The notes below the pieces were generated by a model. It was not told the origin of the DNA, made no database searches, and saw only the letters and a list, made by a program, of their open reading frames with translations. Positions 9,944 through 20,436 of a DNA stretch of 64,000 nt are shown one piece after another. Origin of the DNA: Mesaphorura yosii (taxonomy: Eukaryota; Arthropoda; Collembola; Poduromorpha; Tullbergiidae); NCBI GenBank assembly GCA_009869945.1, contig WIXG01000181.1, positions 94,589 to 158,588 on the forward strand, read 5' to 3'. Both the position numbers and the translations under genes were made by a program. Positions within the stretch are counted from its first letter, which is position 1, and each line of letters starts with the position of its first letter.

Positions 9944-11089
9944 ATGTTGACGAGACGTATGATGAAAATCTTCGACCTAGTCTTCAGGCTCACGACCCGA
10001 GTTCACTGCGCTCCCTTCGTTTGGGAACCGCAAAATCCGGTGCTCAAACTGTTGCCAATGGAAAAGCGTAAGGACTTCCTATTATATGCCTTGAACGTAA
10101 TCTGTGAATTGGTTCATGGGGTCGTCTTCATGGTGGTGTACAAGACAACTCGGATGCATCTCGACACGAGAGACCACATTGTGTTAGCTCCTATTTTGGC
10201 GGTCACCCCTATTGGGTTGGGGTATACATTAGTCAACCATCAGTGCCGGGATGCTGTGGCAGACTGTGTCAACAAACTATGGCAAACAAATGCCATGCTC
10301 GCAATGAGAGCGAAATGTGATAAGCAACGAAGTCAGAACATTGTTTGGGTGTTGGTGATTTTGGAGTGGCTTCTGGATATCTACATGTGCTCGATCGCTG
10401 TGATTCCACTTCTATTCCTTGGGTTTTTAGTTCGACCTGGGGGAATCGAGAATGCGTACGTGTTATACCACGGCAAAGTTGACGTGGGAGTTGGCGGAAA
10501 GCTCGTGTTCGGCGTGGTCTTAATTGCAATAATAACCAACTTAATCATCAAAGTGACTTTCCACATTATGGTTGGGACGACTTGTGTATTTCTGGTCATA
10601 GGTTGGGTCAAAAACCTTGAGCAAAGAGTTCGGGTGGGATTAGACAAAAATTCGTTCTCCATACTGCGATCACTCCGAGTCCTTTACGCCATCGTAGAGC
10701 ACTCTTACTGTGAAGGCGCACTCCCAAGCCTGTTTCTGCTGGAAATCTTTCTTTCGATTTGGGGCTATTCAACTTTGATCCTCTGCGCTCGTCAACTTAG
10801 CCTTTTCTTGATCACGTTTTTGCTACAAGTATGCATCATTTCGAGTACAGCAATGATACTGCAACCCAAGCTGATTAAAGAACTCACTAAAAGCTATGGC
10901 GCCTCATTATCTCGAGCCTACTCTAAAATGAAGAGCAAAGAAAGGCGACGTCTGTACACGCCAGCTCAGGAAATAAAATTTCGCATTGGACCTCTTCTCG
11001 TGGACGCAATTACCGGATTGGTTATCGGTCATTTTATTCTAGACAAAGTTATTATATGTGTAGTCACGTTTCGGAGTCGTGTTAAATAG
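9944..11089 (+). CDS. Gustatory-receptor-like seven-helix protein, intronless
   Basis: An uninterrupted frame of 381 aa from an ATG in good context (ACCATG), with about seven hydrophobic segments (roughly residues 48-68, 76-97, 133-163, 187-225, 260-282, 285-305 and 348-376). Polar loops carry many Lys/Arg (for example SKMKSKERRRLYTP before the last helix), as in arthropod gustatory receptors, where the N-terminus is cytosolic and subunits form ligand-gated cation channels. The length matches the family (about 370-450 aa). The N-terminal layout, WEPQNPVLKLLP then a first helix, resembles the divergent receptor expansions of springtails and crustaceans as I recall them. The usual C-terminal TYhhhhhQF motif of insect receptors is not seen, so membership is by architecture. 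AATAAA at 11137-11142 supports a complete transcript. All other multi-domain genes here have introns, so this may be a retrocopy or a lineage-specific intronless class. Confidence 0.62.
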   Translation: MLTRRMMKIFDLVFRLTTRVHCAPFVWEPQNPVLKLLPMEKRKDFLLYALNVICELVHGVVFMVVYKTTRMHLDTRDHIVLAPILAVTPIGLGYTLVNHQCRDAVADCVNKLWQTNAMLAMRAKCDKQRSQNIVWVLVILEWLLDIYMCSIAVIPLLFLGFLVRPGGIENAYVLYHGKVDVGVGGKLVFGVVLIAIITNLIIKVTFHIMVGTTCVFLVIGWVKNLEQRVRVGLDKNSFSILRSLRVLYAIVEHSYCEGALPSLFLLEIFLSIWGYSTLILCARQLSLFLITFLLQVCIISSTAMILQPKLIKELTKSYGASLSRAYSKMKSKERRRLYTPAQEIKFRIGPLLVDAITGLVIGHFILDKVIICVVTFRSRVK

Positions 11090-12032
11090 TTCTTAGAAAA
11101 TTAGCCTGCTGCGTTCAGATTTTAAGCGTGTTATGCAATAAATTTTGACTTCTGGCTTTCTGAAGATTTGTCTGAATGCTTCGGTACAAATCACAGCAGC
11201 GTATTACGCCATAATTCGAGTGATTGACCATGCATAATGTGTAGATGCTGTGATGTGGTGTAAAGTGAATGAAGGAAATTCATTTTATTTCTTTTGAATT
11301 CACAAATCCATGAACTCTATTTTGTAGATGCCCATTGAATTTGAATGCGACGAGGTGAGATCGAAAGCCTCTGTGTCCTACGCTGTGAATAAGTACGGAC
11401 GAATACAAAAAATCACGGACCGTCAAAATATTTTTCTTAATGATCCTCATAGTTTGCATTCGCACAAGCATCTTATGATGTTAACATCTTAATGTTATTG
11501 GGCACCCACGTACGAATGTGCTTTATGTTTACGCTCCTGCACCACCGTACAGACTGTGCTGCCGAAGAGCGCTGCTCACTTGGCATGTGTAGAAAGGTTA
11601 ACTTTTATTATACGGCAGCAGAAAGTCAAAGTCATTGTTGCGTGGAAGACCTGATGAGATAACACAAGACAATGCAGATGAAAATGCACCTCGTATCAAC
11701 TTCAACTCGAAGTATTCGCGAATGTAATGATAATAAAACACGCCTGAAAGGTGAACAGACTCGAAAAGTCATACGAATGTATGCATGCCGTGAGTATGAA
11801 TCCCACAACTTTAGCACTGCAAATGTAATACTTTTATTGACACAACTATAAGATTCTTTTAGCAAAGTCATTAAGGTGCTATATTCTTACAGCTTCAGTC
11901 TCAACTTGCCCTTTGTTCGGTGCGTTTGCGTTTGAGTTTGAGTCGAATTTCCGGTATCCAACGCAAAGTTCAACCAGTTGGCAGTCTCAGTTTGCCGAAT
12001 TTAGCAATCCAGTCTTTTGCATTGCTTTAAAC
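11090..12032. other. Spacer between the receptor and FAS1 genes
   Basis: Contains the receptor poly(A) signal near its start and presumably the FAS1 promoter and 5' UTR near its end. No other coding or RNA feature is supported. Confidence 0.4.
11137..11142 (+). terminator. Poly(A) signal of the receptor gene
   Basis: AATAAA 48 bp after the stop codon, at the expected distance for a short 3' UTR. Confidence 0.55.
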
Positions 12033-14133
12033 ATGAAAACCTTAAAAATCTGCGTGGGTTTAGTGCTTTTAGTCAGTTTAGAATTGTGTCAAGCTCAAAT
12101 ATTTTCAGAACTGGGAAATCTGTTCCCTCAGACCAAGAAGAGGTTCCAGGACACGGTGAGCAGAAGAGTAATGATCGATCGTTTTTGATTCTCGCACTGC
12201 ACATTGCACATTACGAGAGAAGCACCAATGCAGAAAACGTAAACGAACAACAATGGTCATTTTTACATGTGCATTGAGAAAGGTCAACTTCCATTTCCTC
12301 AAGCGACGTAATGTCAGCATTGGACAGCTTAATGGAAAATTGTCAATTGCCGTTTTCCTCTAGATGTCATTCTACTTGTTGCCGGAATTTGCAGGATTTA
12401 TTACCTAGCTTTAATCCCCTTTGAAGCTTGCTTTAATCTTGTAAAACTTCCCGCAGGTGATCGATACAAAAGCCACAGCAATAAATCACCCACGACGAAC
12501 GACAATAATCGACGTTCTCCGGGAACTGCGTGCAACCACCTTCTTGCAACTTATTCAGCAAACGCAGCTGGGCGACGCCCTCCAAGGCTCTGGCCCCTAC
12601 ACCGTATTTGCGCCAACTGACGACGCAATTGACCGGTTGCCCAAATGGGCTCAGCGGAAGTTGCTCTCCGACTCGGAAATGCTTGCTCAAATGCTGGTTT
12701 ACCACATCACAGTTGGTAAAATTACGTCAAAGGACATGAAGAATGAACTCCGAGTTCCAACTCTCTTTCATGGCCGACCGCTGACAATGCGGCTGTATGC
12801 CGATCGCGTAAGTTCATGACCATGACGCGTATTATAGCAATTAGCATAATGGTACGAGAAAAAGCATTCAGGCAAGCACACACAAAGCAAGATTTTTTCA
12901 AAACAAAAGAAAAGCACATAAGAAACATGTTTTCTTAACCGTAAATAATTGCGGAGCTCAACCCGTATGCCTCATGCATTAAAGTGCGAAGCCGAAGCGG
13001 CGCAATCCACAATCACGGAGTAGTGGTAGTAATTATTCCTTTGCTTATGACCTGCAGAAACCGACGATAAATCATGTAACAATAACGGTTCCTGACGCAA
13101 TCGCCTCCAATGGCGTGGTTCACGTTATTGGCGACACGCTGTTTCCAGTACCCGTGGGAGATGTGTACGAAGTACTCGAAAACTGCACCTCCTTCTCGAA
13201 ATTCCGCGAGTACGTGAAGAGAGCAGGACTGCAAGACGAACTCAAAAATGTCGGTGAGTTGGTTTGGTTTATACTATAATGCAGCTACTTCTCACCTTAC
13301 CAATCGACTGCGCCACGCTCTATAATTTACGACCCAAAATGTACTTGCAGCTAACCCAATGACACTCTTTGCTCCAACCAATGACGCCTTTGACCTGCTG
13401 CCGGCGAGAGTTAAAGATATCCTCGAAGGAAAAGTCGACAACGTCACAAGGACAGGCTCAACTTACTCACGTAAAGAGATTTACTGATTTCTCCCATTTA
13501 ACTTGTCTTATCTAGCATTTAAATTCAGATTTGGTACATCGTTACCCTAAAAAGCATGCATTACTATAATTAAATCTGGTTCATTCTGCTGCATTCAGGT
13601 TCACAGAACGTGATTAAGAGCTCGCAAGCCATGATTCTGCAACACGTCCTCCTCGGGACATACTTTAGCCCCAGTTTCAAAGATGGTCAAGAGTTAACAA
13701 CTGCAGCGGAACGCGAACTTTTAATTGGAGTACGAAATGGTAAATGTGGCAAGTGTGACTAAATTCGAGAGGGAGACTGTACCTCATGCACGGATTTTCT
13801 ATTTCGTGTGACTTTCACTAAGTCGCGAATTGCGATAGTAATTTTCCTCTTGGCTGCTTTTGAGTTCCTATTCAGCGAACGCAAGCGCATTATTCATGTC
13901 AAGATACAGTCTTTCTGTACTTTCTCTTGACAATGCCCACAGCAGACTGAGCAGATGGGCCTCATAATTTAATTTAGTTTTATTTCAGCTACTCCAAATT
14001 AATGCACTTGAAATTTCTTGCAGACCGTTTACGTGAGGTCGGATTGGCGCGGGTCCTCCGCTCAGACATTCCAGCGACGAACGGAGTCGTGCACGCTATT
14101 GATCGGTTCTTGGCGTACGATGACATATGCTGA
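12033..14133 (+). CDS. Secreted protein with two fasciclin (FAS1) domains
   Basis: Probably an extracellular-matrix or cell-surface adhesion protein of the midline-fasciclin/TGFBI/periostin type. Six exons join in frame to 346 aa: 12033-12155, 12457-12807, 13058-13253, 13351-13470, 13599-13739, 14024-14133. Residues 1 to about 21 are a signal peptide ending LELCQA. FAS1 domain 1 (about 55-195) shows TIIDVLRE, the FAS1 box YTVFAPTDDAIDRLP and the second box VVHVIGDTLFPVP. Domain 2 (about 200-340) shows MTLFAPTNDAFDLLP and NGVVHAIDRFL. The linker in exon 4 (VTRTGSTYSRSQN) is unlike most FAS1 domains and relies on the donor at 13471. No C-terminal hydrophobic tail is present, so no GPI anchor is expected and the protein should be secreted. 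The usual TGFBI-type has four domains, so this is a short two-domain form. Two sequons (NCT, NVT) are present. Human-style function is inferred from the family only. Confidence 0.88.
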
Positions 14134-14252
14134 GATGTACGAGCAAAATTCTACTCAAAGAAGTCCTAGATTGCTAGAATGTCACTAGAATGTCACAAGT
14201 CGTTACGGTGGGTAGGTGCAACGAGTGGAATTGATGGTGCAAGCACTTGATG

Positions 14253-14258
14253 TTTATT
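14253..14258 (-). terminator. Poly(A) signal of TTC1
   Basis: AATAAA on the minus strand 111 bp past the TTC1 stop codon. It lies inside the predicted 3' UTR of the convergent FAS1 gene, so the two transcripts should overlap. Confidence 0.5.
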
Positions 14259-14314
14259 ATTGTTACTCATTTGTTCATCTTAATATAATGAAAGGTATTC
14301 CAAGATTGCATGTA

Positions 14315-14320
14315 AATAAA
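14315..14320 (+). terminator. Poly(A) signal of the FAS1 gene
   Basis: AATAAA 182 bp after the FAS1 stop codon and only about 50 bp from the TTC1 stop codon on the other strand. Confidence 0.5.
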
Positions 14321-14368
14321 AATGTAATCCGTGTTCGTCATTGAAAGTTGATATAGAAGTCACCGTCC

Positions 14369-15477
14369 TTATTTGTTGAAATTAATTGAATAGCCGCCTC
14401 CTTCATTTGGCTGCAGCTTGAAGTTGTCAGTAGACAATCCAAAACGATTTAAGACCATGTTCCCTAGATCCTTCAATTTTCCTGCAGAGCGTGTCATAAA
14501 AATGATTTGCAATTAAAATACTGTCGCTAGTTGATGTAGAGCAATTTCGAAACAATTTACCTAACATTTCCTCCTTCATTTTTTCATTCTTCTCGTGGAT
14601 CTGACCAGGAAGTCGCTGCAAATAAAAATGAGGAGGCTAGCGTGCGAACTAAATTCTTGTGCATAGCAAATTAGTTAAATTACGACAGCATGTACCACTT
14701 ACTTGAGCAGCTATTCTTGCATCCGTGACCGAAGGATCTAGCTCGAGCACCTGATTGTAGTCTTTCAGAGCATCTTCAAGTCTTTCTGTTTCTTCGTAAA
14801 GTTTCGCTCGCCTGAGGAGAGCTCGAACATAGTCAGGCTTATTTTCAAGTGAATGCGTGCAATCTTCAATAGCTGATTGTTTCATTCCCTGTGCAAAATG
14901 AATAGTACGTTTGCGAAACGATTTACTCCAAATCACTACTTCATATGTCCTATTTACCATCTTAATTTTTGCGGCGGATCTATTTGAGTATAGAATGCTG
15001 CGAAATTCTTTATCTCGAAGGGGGCATACTAGCAATCCTTTAGTGTAGGTAAAAACTGCTTCCCGATATTCTTGTCTCCCGAATTGCTCGTTCCCTGCAT
15101 TTTTGTGACTTTTCGCAGTTTGAAGTCTGTCCTGGATAATGCAAAAATAAATATAAGCTTTTGCTCAAAGGATGGTCCATTAGGCACAGTACCTGAAGTT
15201 GCTCTTCGGTAAGGGACTCTTCTTCTTTTTTCAATGCTTCTTCGTCTACAAAATCATCGACTAGTTCTTCATCATTACCTAAAATTTGCACAGTCGAATG
15301 TTGATGATTTTGAGATTAATTTAAACTTCTGAGATTTCCGACATGACAAATTCTTTTAAAAACGATACCTTTCTTCATATCTGGATCTGATGTCGTTTCC
15401 TTTGTCCCAGGGATTGCTTGTGTTTCTGCACTGGTTCCAGACGTTTCTTCTTGATTTTCATTTTCCATCTTCTCCAT
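14369..15477 (-). CDS. TTC1: Tetratricopeptide repeat protein 1
   Basis: A cytosolic TPR adaptor whose family members bind Hsp90/Hsp70 tails and Ras/G-alpha proteins. Six exons join in frame to 240 aa: 15477-15369, 15278-15193, 15131-14958, 14888-14703, 14615-14561, 14481-14369. The N-terminus is acidic and Ser/Thr-rich ([14 protein letters not shown]..., then [21 protein letters not shown]). Three TPR units follow: [24 protein letters not shown], residues around [16 protein letters not shown]...[10 protein letters not shown], and [26 protein letters not shown]. The carboxylate-clamp type residues (K, N and R) are in place. The C-terminus [15 protein letters not shown]...YSINF is the characteristic TTC1 ending. 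Human TTC1 is about 292 aa with a longer acidic N-terminus, so this is a short version. The start is the first ATG after an in-frame break; the second methionine three codons on is equally plausible. Confidence 0.93.
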
Positions 15478-16227
15478 GTTTGAGCCCGCCCGCAGAAACT
15501 CAGGAACGGATCCTGGAGTAATGTAGTACTCAGCAACCCAGCCAACGGCGAATTAGCACTGATCTAATCACGCCAAAATCACCAGCAAAAATTAACATGA
15601 GACATAAGGCACAATCTTGACAGGGAAAAAATACGACTTACCAAGCAGTAGTTAGCTCATGGATATTAACCGTCTGAAATGTGTAGTTTTGAACAGTGGC
15701 GCAGTGAAATAGGAACACTCCGACACGGTGAATGCGATAAATCCGAACTAGACACACATTAATTTTGAGGTTAGTTTTGTGGTTTTGCAATTGAAACCAT
15801 CGAATCTGTGGATCGAATACTGCGGAAGCTTTTCTGGAATCAAAGTGAGTTCGCAAAAGTCGTACTCATTTCAGCTGTAGCAGATGATTCACGCAGCAAA
15901 GGATATACCGACATGCGTCACGCGAGTGAGTCTCACGTTCGACGGACTAACGATTGCTTCGTTTGATTTACCGGCTAGAATGCGGCCAGCCAGGCCATTT
16001 TGGCTGTGGTTCAGCCAAAATGGTGAGATCAGTCAGTCCAGTTGATTTTCAACAACAAAAAAGAATTTATTTCATTGTCACTGCATAGATAGCTTGAGTA
16101 TTATAAATGAAAGAGTCTGGCGAGTCTTGAATATACGATTTTTCTTGAGATTGGGAATAGTAATACGCGAATCGAGCGACAGACGCTGCCAGGCCACTGC
16201 AGCACAGTTGAGGAGGATCTCAGGATC
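15478..16227. other. Spacer between TTC1 and STK19
   Basis: Both neighbours are on the minus strand. It contains the TTC1 promoter and leader and the 3' UTR of STK19, with a minus-strand AATAAA at 16071-16066 about 160 bp after the STK19 stop. A perfect 11-bp hairpin (15995-16023) lies between them. No ORF is convincing. Confidence 0.45.
15995..16023. repeat. Perfect 11-bp inverted repeat (hairpin)
   Basis: CCATTTTGGCT at 15995-16005 and its exact reverse complement at 16013-16023 are separated by a 7-nt loop (GTGGTTC). It lies about 40 bp downstream of the STK19 poly(A) signal and about 520 bp upstream of the TTC1 start. The stem is too short for a typical pre-miRNA. Function unknown. Confidence 0.6.
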
Positions 16228-17438
16228 TCAATGTCTTTTGATTCTGAGAAGAGGACCGGATGTCGTCTCCAGCCTAAACATATCGAAGAAATTATAACAT
16301 GCGTACACAGAATGAATATGCCAGAGTGGGACCTGACAACAGACAACTGCTCACCTTTCGATGATGCCAGACCCAATCAGGTCAGCGATATGATAGGGCA
16401 CACCCAACGGAGCAGTTTTTGCAAATGGTCTTCTCTCAAGTTCCTATAAACCAATCAAAAAATATATTACGATTGCGAAAAATACAAATTAGAAGAATTC
16501 TGTAAAATTAGCGGCTATAAGTACCGTACCTGCTGAAGTATTTCTCCAAACTTTGCTTTTCGTATGCTTGCCAGTATGACCTTTCTTCCTTTCTCAAGAG
16601 TTGTAGTAAATTCTCCAGCACCAGGCAAACTCAGGCAGTAACTCCCGTGGTCGTGAATTCCAAGATAGCCAGCATTCACAAGGCGTCTCAAGTCGTTCTC
16701 GTCTTTGATATTGAGTAGCTTGGTCAGTTTGGTTTTTGAAATTAATCTCAGTAAATCTACTTGCTTGATAATTTCACTCATCGAAGGTTTTGGTAAAGAA
16801 TTCTCAACGAAATTCAGATCTTGGGTGCTTTGGTACGGCAAAACATGAGTGATGAAGTTCTGAAACAGTGGGTCCTTTTGGTGCTTCTGCAGACCAACAA
16901 AATCTTCATAGAACACAATCAACTGATTTGTCGCGGCAGATAAGCTGCGCTGGGCGAATTTTGACGAACATGGAATGCTTCCTGAAAATGTCGGAAACGC
17001 AATAATTTTGTTAGCGTAGACCAGCGATTTTAACTGCGAATCAATTGCGCTGATGGAAGATTCTTGGAGGACAGAGTTTAGTTGAGTAGATAACAATATT
17101 GCTGGAAGTCTGCCGCCAAAAAGCAGCTTGGGAAACCACTTATGAAGGTAAAGTAGTGCAGCCTCGCAATCGTTTGGAATGTCTCCGGGAGAAAGGAAGC
17201 TGGGTGGTCGTTCAGAGCAAGAAAATTCGTTGTCAGTCTGTATCTTCCTCAACGCAGCTTCTTTGTATGAACTTGGGACAAATACTGGGGCAGGCATGCA
17301 GTCATCGTGTGAGGCATGGGCTTGATTTCTAGAACGCTTCATTCGAGATCCATTTGCGCCGTGTGGATGCGACTCCGACTCGGAGTGAGTGGTCCCTGCC
17401 AGATTGACAGAACGTTTCTTGTTTACAAGTCGATCCAT
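16228..17438 (-). CDS. STK19: STK19 winged-helix repair protein
   Basis: Despite its name, STK19 is not regarded as a kinase. It is a nuclear tandem winged-helix DNA/RNA-binding protein that takes part in transcription-coupled nucleotide excision repair with stalled RNA polymerase II, CSA, CSB and UVSSA. Three exons (17438-16530, 16443-16355, 16273-16228) give 347 aa. Seen: the basic N-terminal region (KKRSVN, SRMKRSRNQ), LFGGRLPAILLSTQLNSVL, QLKSLVYANKIIAFP, VFYEDF, LLNIKDENDLRRLVNAGYLGIHDHGSYCLSLPGAGEF, GRKVILASIRKAKFGEIL, and the C-terminal YHIADLIGSGIIE followed by ETTSGPLLRI. This order matches vertebrate STK19 to the end. The chosen ATG gives a basic N-terminus; the frame stays open without a clear ATG up to about 17570, so an upstream exon in 17.5-17.8 kb may extend it. 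A minus-strand AATAAA at 16071-16066 fits its 3' end. Confidence 0.85.
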
Positions 17439-18070
17439 TGTTGATATTGATACAGTTGCAGAACTACACTCCGAATGTCCAAATTCTGATTTGTTAAATG
17501 TTAACTTGTCAAAGTATCCGTTGCGCCTCTGTCGCTTGTAAGTTCTGTCCCACCTTTGAACTTTCTCCACTTCAATTTCTCAGCAGCTTTCCCCAACACC
17601 GGCTTGCCCTTCTTGTAATCACGGACTGGAAGCAATTTTTGTTGCATTTCACTTTCCCAGATACTGCGGCTTTCGGTTCTGCAGATATGAGATATAATAT
17701 TCAATTGTATATCGGCTCTGTTTCGATTCTCCTGCAATGCAAACAACGACGTCCGAAACTGAAGTACGGTAAGGGCCAAATTGTTTGCTTAGAAGGCTAA
17801 GACTCTAGTTTGAACTTACGCTTCACGGGGATCCAGTTCAGCTTTTAAACAAAATCCCCAAACGTCCATTGCAGACTTTTAACTTGACGTTTACTTACGT
17901 CTCTTCCTGATTTTGATGTCACATTTGATTTATGCGCCCTTGTAGTCTTGCACTTTCCCTCTTGCGTCATCTGGTTTTAGCCCCTATGTTTATGCACTAC
18001 GTGCCCACAAAAAGGCGAAAATAATAATCGTATTTACATTTGTGCATGTCAGCAGTGAATAATGAAAATC
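17439..18070. other. Spacer upstream of STK19
   Basis: Contains the STK19 leader and perhaps a further 5' coding exon: on the minus strand 17779-17501 is open and 17570-17439 continues the STK19 frame without an ATG. Nothing else is supported. Confidence 0.35.
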
Positions 18071-18192
18071 GCGGTGTGCGGAAACAGTGCTTGTCCGGGT
18101 TCGGTGCCGTGGTCCCGTGGGACCACTGACTTGCTTCCAAAATCGGGATCCGCCGCACCGCCGGAGCCAGACAAGCACTGTGTATCCGCCAT
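18071..18192. repeat. GC-rich imperfect inverted repeat (hairpin or MITE remnant)
   Basis: ACAGTGCTTGTC at 18084-18095 is the exact reverse complement of 18170-18181, and the complementarity runs on with small bulges both inward (the CGGTGC/GCACCG pair) and outward. In the middle GTGGTCCC (18109-18116) and GGGACCAC (18119-18126) form a tight 8-bp stem with a 2-nt loop. The element is far more GC-rich than its surroundings. It may be a foldback or MITE-like insertion, or a structured RNA. No clear target duplication was found. Confidence 0.5.
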
Positions 18193-18230
18193 GATGAAAA
18201 CGTATCGTGAAAATGTATAATGAATCGCCG

Positions 18231-18360
18231 TCTTGGAAAAACTGTTTCGGAACAATTTGTCTGGAAACAAATGTCTCGGAATAATTTATCTGGAAACAAT
18301 TGTTTCGGAACAGTTTGTCTGGAAACAATTATCTTGCAACTTGCCAATTTGGAAACAACT
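18231..18360. repeat. Minisatellite, about 14-15 bp unit paired into 29-bp repeats
   Basis: Four 29-30 bp units begin near 18240, each made of two related halves of the type TGTTTCGGAACAATT and TGTCTGGAAACAA. The first and third units are nearly identical, while the fourth has decayed. A partial unit (TCTTGGAAAA) precedes them. Each unit is itself partly palindromic (GTTTC...GAAAC). It starts about 40 bp after the GC-rich inverted repeat, so the two may belong to one element. Confidence 0.7.
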
Positions 18361-18949
18361 TGTAGGCCGTGTATGCGTCTTGAAAAGCTTGAAGTCAGGA
18401 AAGAATTCAATACAAAATAACACAAGTAAGTCTGAGTCCAGTCCAGCATTTCTGTTGCGTTTATTTGTAGGTTTTTATATTTTAGGGACATAGGTACAAC
18501 TCTTCCGTGTTCGTTCAACAATGAACGTCAAATGAATAGTTTACAATTCGCAGTATTAAATATACCTTTTCCAAATTTTTGTAAATTAACGTGAATAAAA
18601 TTAGACGTATAAAGACAGTTCAGCGTACGCGTACTTCACAGTTCATAAATACTAGAATACACGCAATGAAGAGCACACATGTATCAAACTCGAAGATGAT
18701 TCCTTTGCATTCGTCCTAAGCGCAGCGCAGCAAAAATTACTAAAGAACCTAAAGCCTTAATTAACATCAACCCAGGATCGATTTTAGGATTAGACATTTG
18801 CCACTAGCTCCGCTTTATCAGCAGGCAGGCAATCTGTGCGAGTATACAAATTAAAACCATAACTATTACATAACTAGTTGAAAATGATCACGTTTTCCTA
18901 CTTTTAATGTAGAAAAGAACAATAAGTAAGTAACGAGATTGCATGGAAA
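18361..18949. other. Downstream region of UBAP1
   Basis: Probably the 3' UTR and flank of the minus-strand UBAP1 gene. Minus-strand AATAAA occurs near 18467-18462. I looked here for the missing C-terminal UBA exons of UBAP1 and saw no frame with UBA-like sequence. Confidence 0.4.
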
Positions 18950-20436
18950 TTATTTTTTTGTTGGTTGTTGTAATTGAGAATATTCATAGGGAGGAGTATG
19001 CGTAGTAGTCAATGGCCAGTTATAATTATTACCGATTACAAAATTATTATGAGCTTGATTTTGTAAGTTATGACTTGAGTTAACTCCAGCAGCATTAAAA
19101 TTGTTGGGAATATTTTGAAGGTTTGTTGCGGACGTCGACGATGATAAAGATGGCTGGTGCATCACAGCAGGACTAAAGCCCACGTTTCCTGGGACAGCTG
19201 ACGGCGGAGCAGATGATGAAATATTCCGCTGCTGCTGCTGTTGGTAGTGCTCGTGATAAGATCTTTCTAGTGCCCTTTCCAATTCACGGTCTCTTGTGTT
19301 GGCTTGCGTGTAACTTGATAAGAAGGGAAAATGAAGCTTCGTAAATGAGTTCGAAGATGATACAGATACCGCTGAAGGATTCGATTGACTTGATGGCATG
19401 GCGTTGGATGATACTAGACTAGACTGGATCGTAGATGCGGGCGAACTTAAGACTTGGTTATTAATTGGTCGCACATTTAGTGAATTATTTACCAATGGAG
19501 GAACAGGAACTGGCGAACAAGACGGTGCCATTGGAACAGGCTGATAGTAAAGAGAACCATTTGGCCTTCCAACTCCAACATGATTTTCCCAAGGCTGTGC
19601 TTGCATTTGTTGTACTGGGTAAGACGTTACTGACGCAGGTGACGATCTATTTGCGTTTATCCCTCTATAGGCTTGCATTTGCTGATCTTGTAATACTTTT
19701 CCCCAAATGGAAGCTAATTCTGCCTTGTCGTTCATACTTTTCAACTCAACACTGTCAAATGGGTTCGCCGTGTCAGCTTCGAAGTCGGAAAGGCTCACAT
19801 TCGTTTTCCGAGTGCCTTGAGATTTTGTTCCGCCGATGCTAACGTGCTTTTCAGGAGATTTTGGAATGGAAAACGGTAGTGGTTCTTGGTGTACTGGCAC
19901 GACTGGTAATACAGCGTGAATGACAGCTTGGTTAGAAATTGGTACTGGTTCAACCTTTTCTTCATCATCTGATTGTCGTTTCTCAGACTGGTCTTCAGGA
20001 CTACTTTCTCCCGCTTCGTTGTTAATAATTCCAAGAGCATCAATTTTTACTTGTTCAATTAGTAACTGCGCGAGCCTCTCCGCCTGTGCTGCAGCCTCAG
20101 CCGCCGCCGCGACAGCCAGCTCCTCCTGCCTCCGTTTCTCTTCAGCGAGTCGCTCCTCATTTTTGATTCTCAGTCTTTCTTTCTCTTCCAGGAAAATCTC
20201 GTGCTTCACAATCATTTGATTTTCCAGTGAGAAATCATACTGAAATCCAAAATAAACCTCATTTAGATTTATCTTGATAGCTAGTAAAATTTTTGAGATA
20301 ATGGTGGGCTTACCTCTTCCTCAAGCGCTTCTAGTGGTATGTGAATGTCAATGTCCCTGAATTGAGGCCTGCTTAAAGGGTAGAATTTCTTGGATAATCT
20401 GAATGGCACACCTCTCAACGAATCCCTGTCCGACAT
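18950..20436 (-). CDS. UBAP1: UBAP1-like ESCRT-I subunit, lacking a visible UBA tail
   Basis: UBAP1 is the endosome-specific ESCRT-I subunit. Its N-terminal UMA domain binds VPS37 and its C-terminal SOUBA domain binds ubiquitin on receptors bound for multivesicular bodies. Two exons (20436-20314, 20239-18950) encode 470 aa. The UMA domain spans residues 8 to about 60: VPFRLSKKF, then FRDIDIHIPLEALEEEYDFSLENQ with the conserved YDFSLE. A charged coiled coil rich in Glu/Arg/Ala follows (about 55-95). The second UBAP1 hallmark, SLSDFEADTANPFDSVELKSMNDKAEL, lies near residue 190. The rest is a long Ser/Pro/Gln/Asn-rich disordered tail with a RDRELERALERSYHEHYQQQQQ stretch and the ending YSQLQQPTKK. 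Vertebrate UBAP1 (about 500 aa) ends in three UBA repeats; none is visible here or downstream. It could be a UBAP1L-like or secondarily shortened form. Assignment rests on the two conserved motifs in the right order. Confidence 0.8.

Noticed and set aside
11913-12188. Longer N-terminus for the FAS1 protein in the upstream frame
   Set aside because: The ATG at 12033 starts a proper signal peptide, whereas the longer frame adds a non-secretory leader and runs past the donor to a stop.
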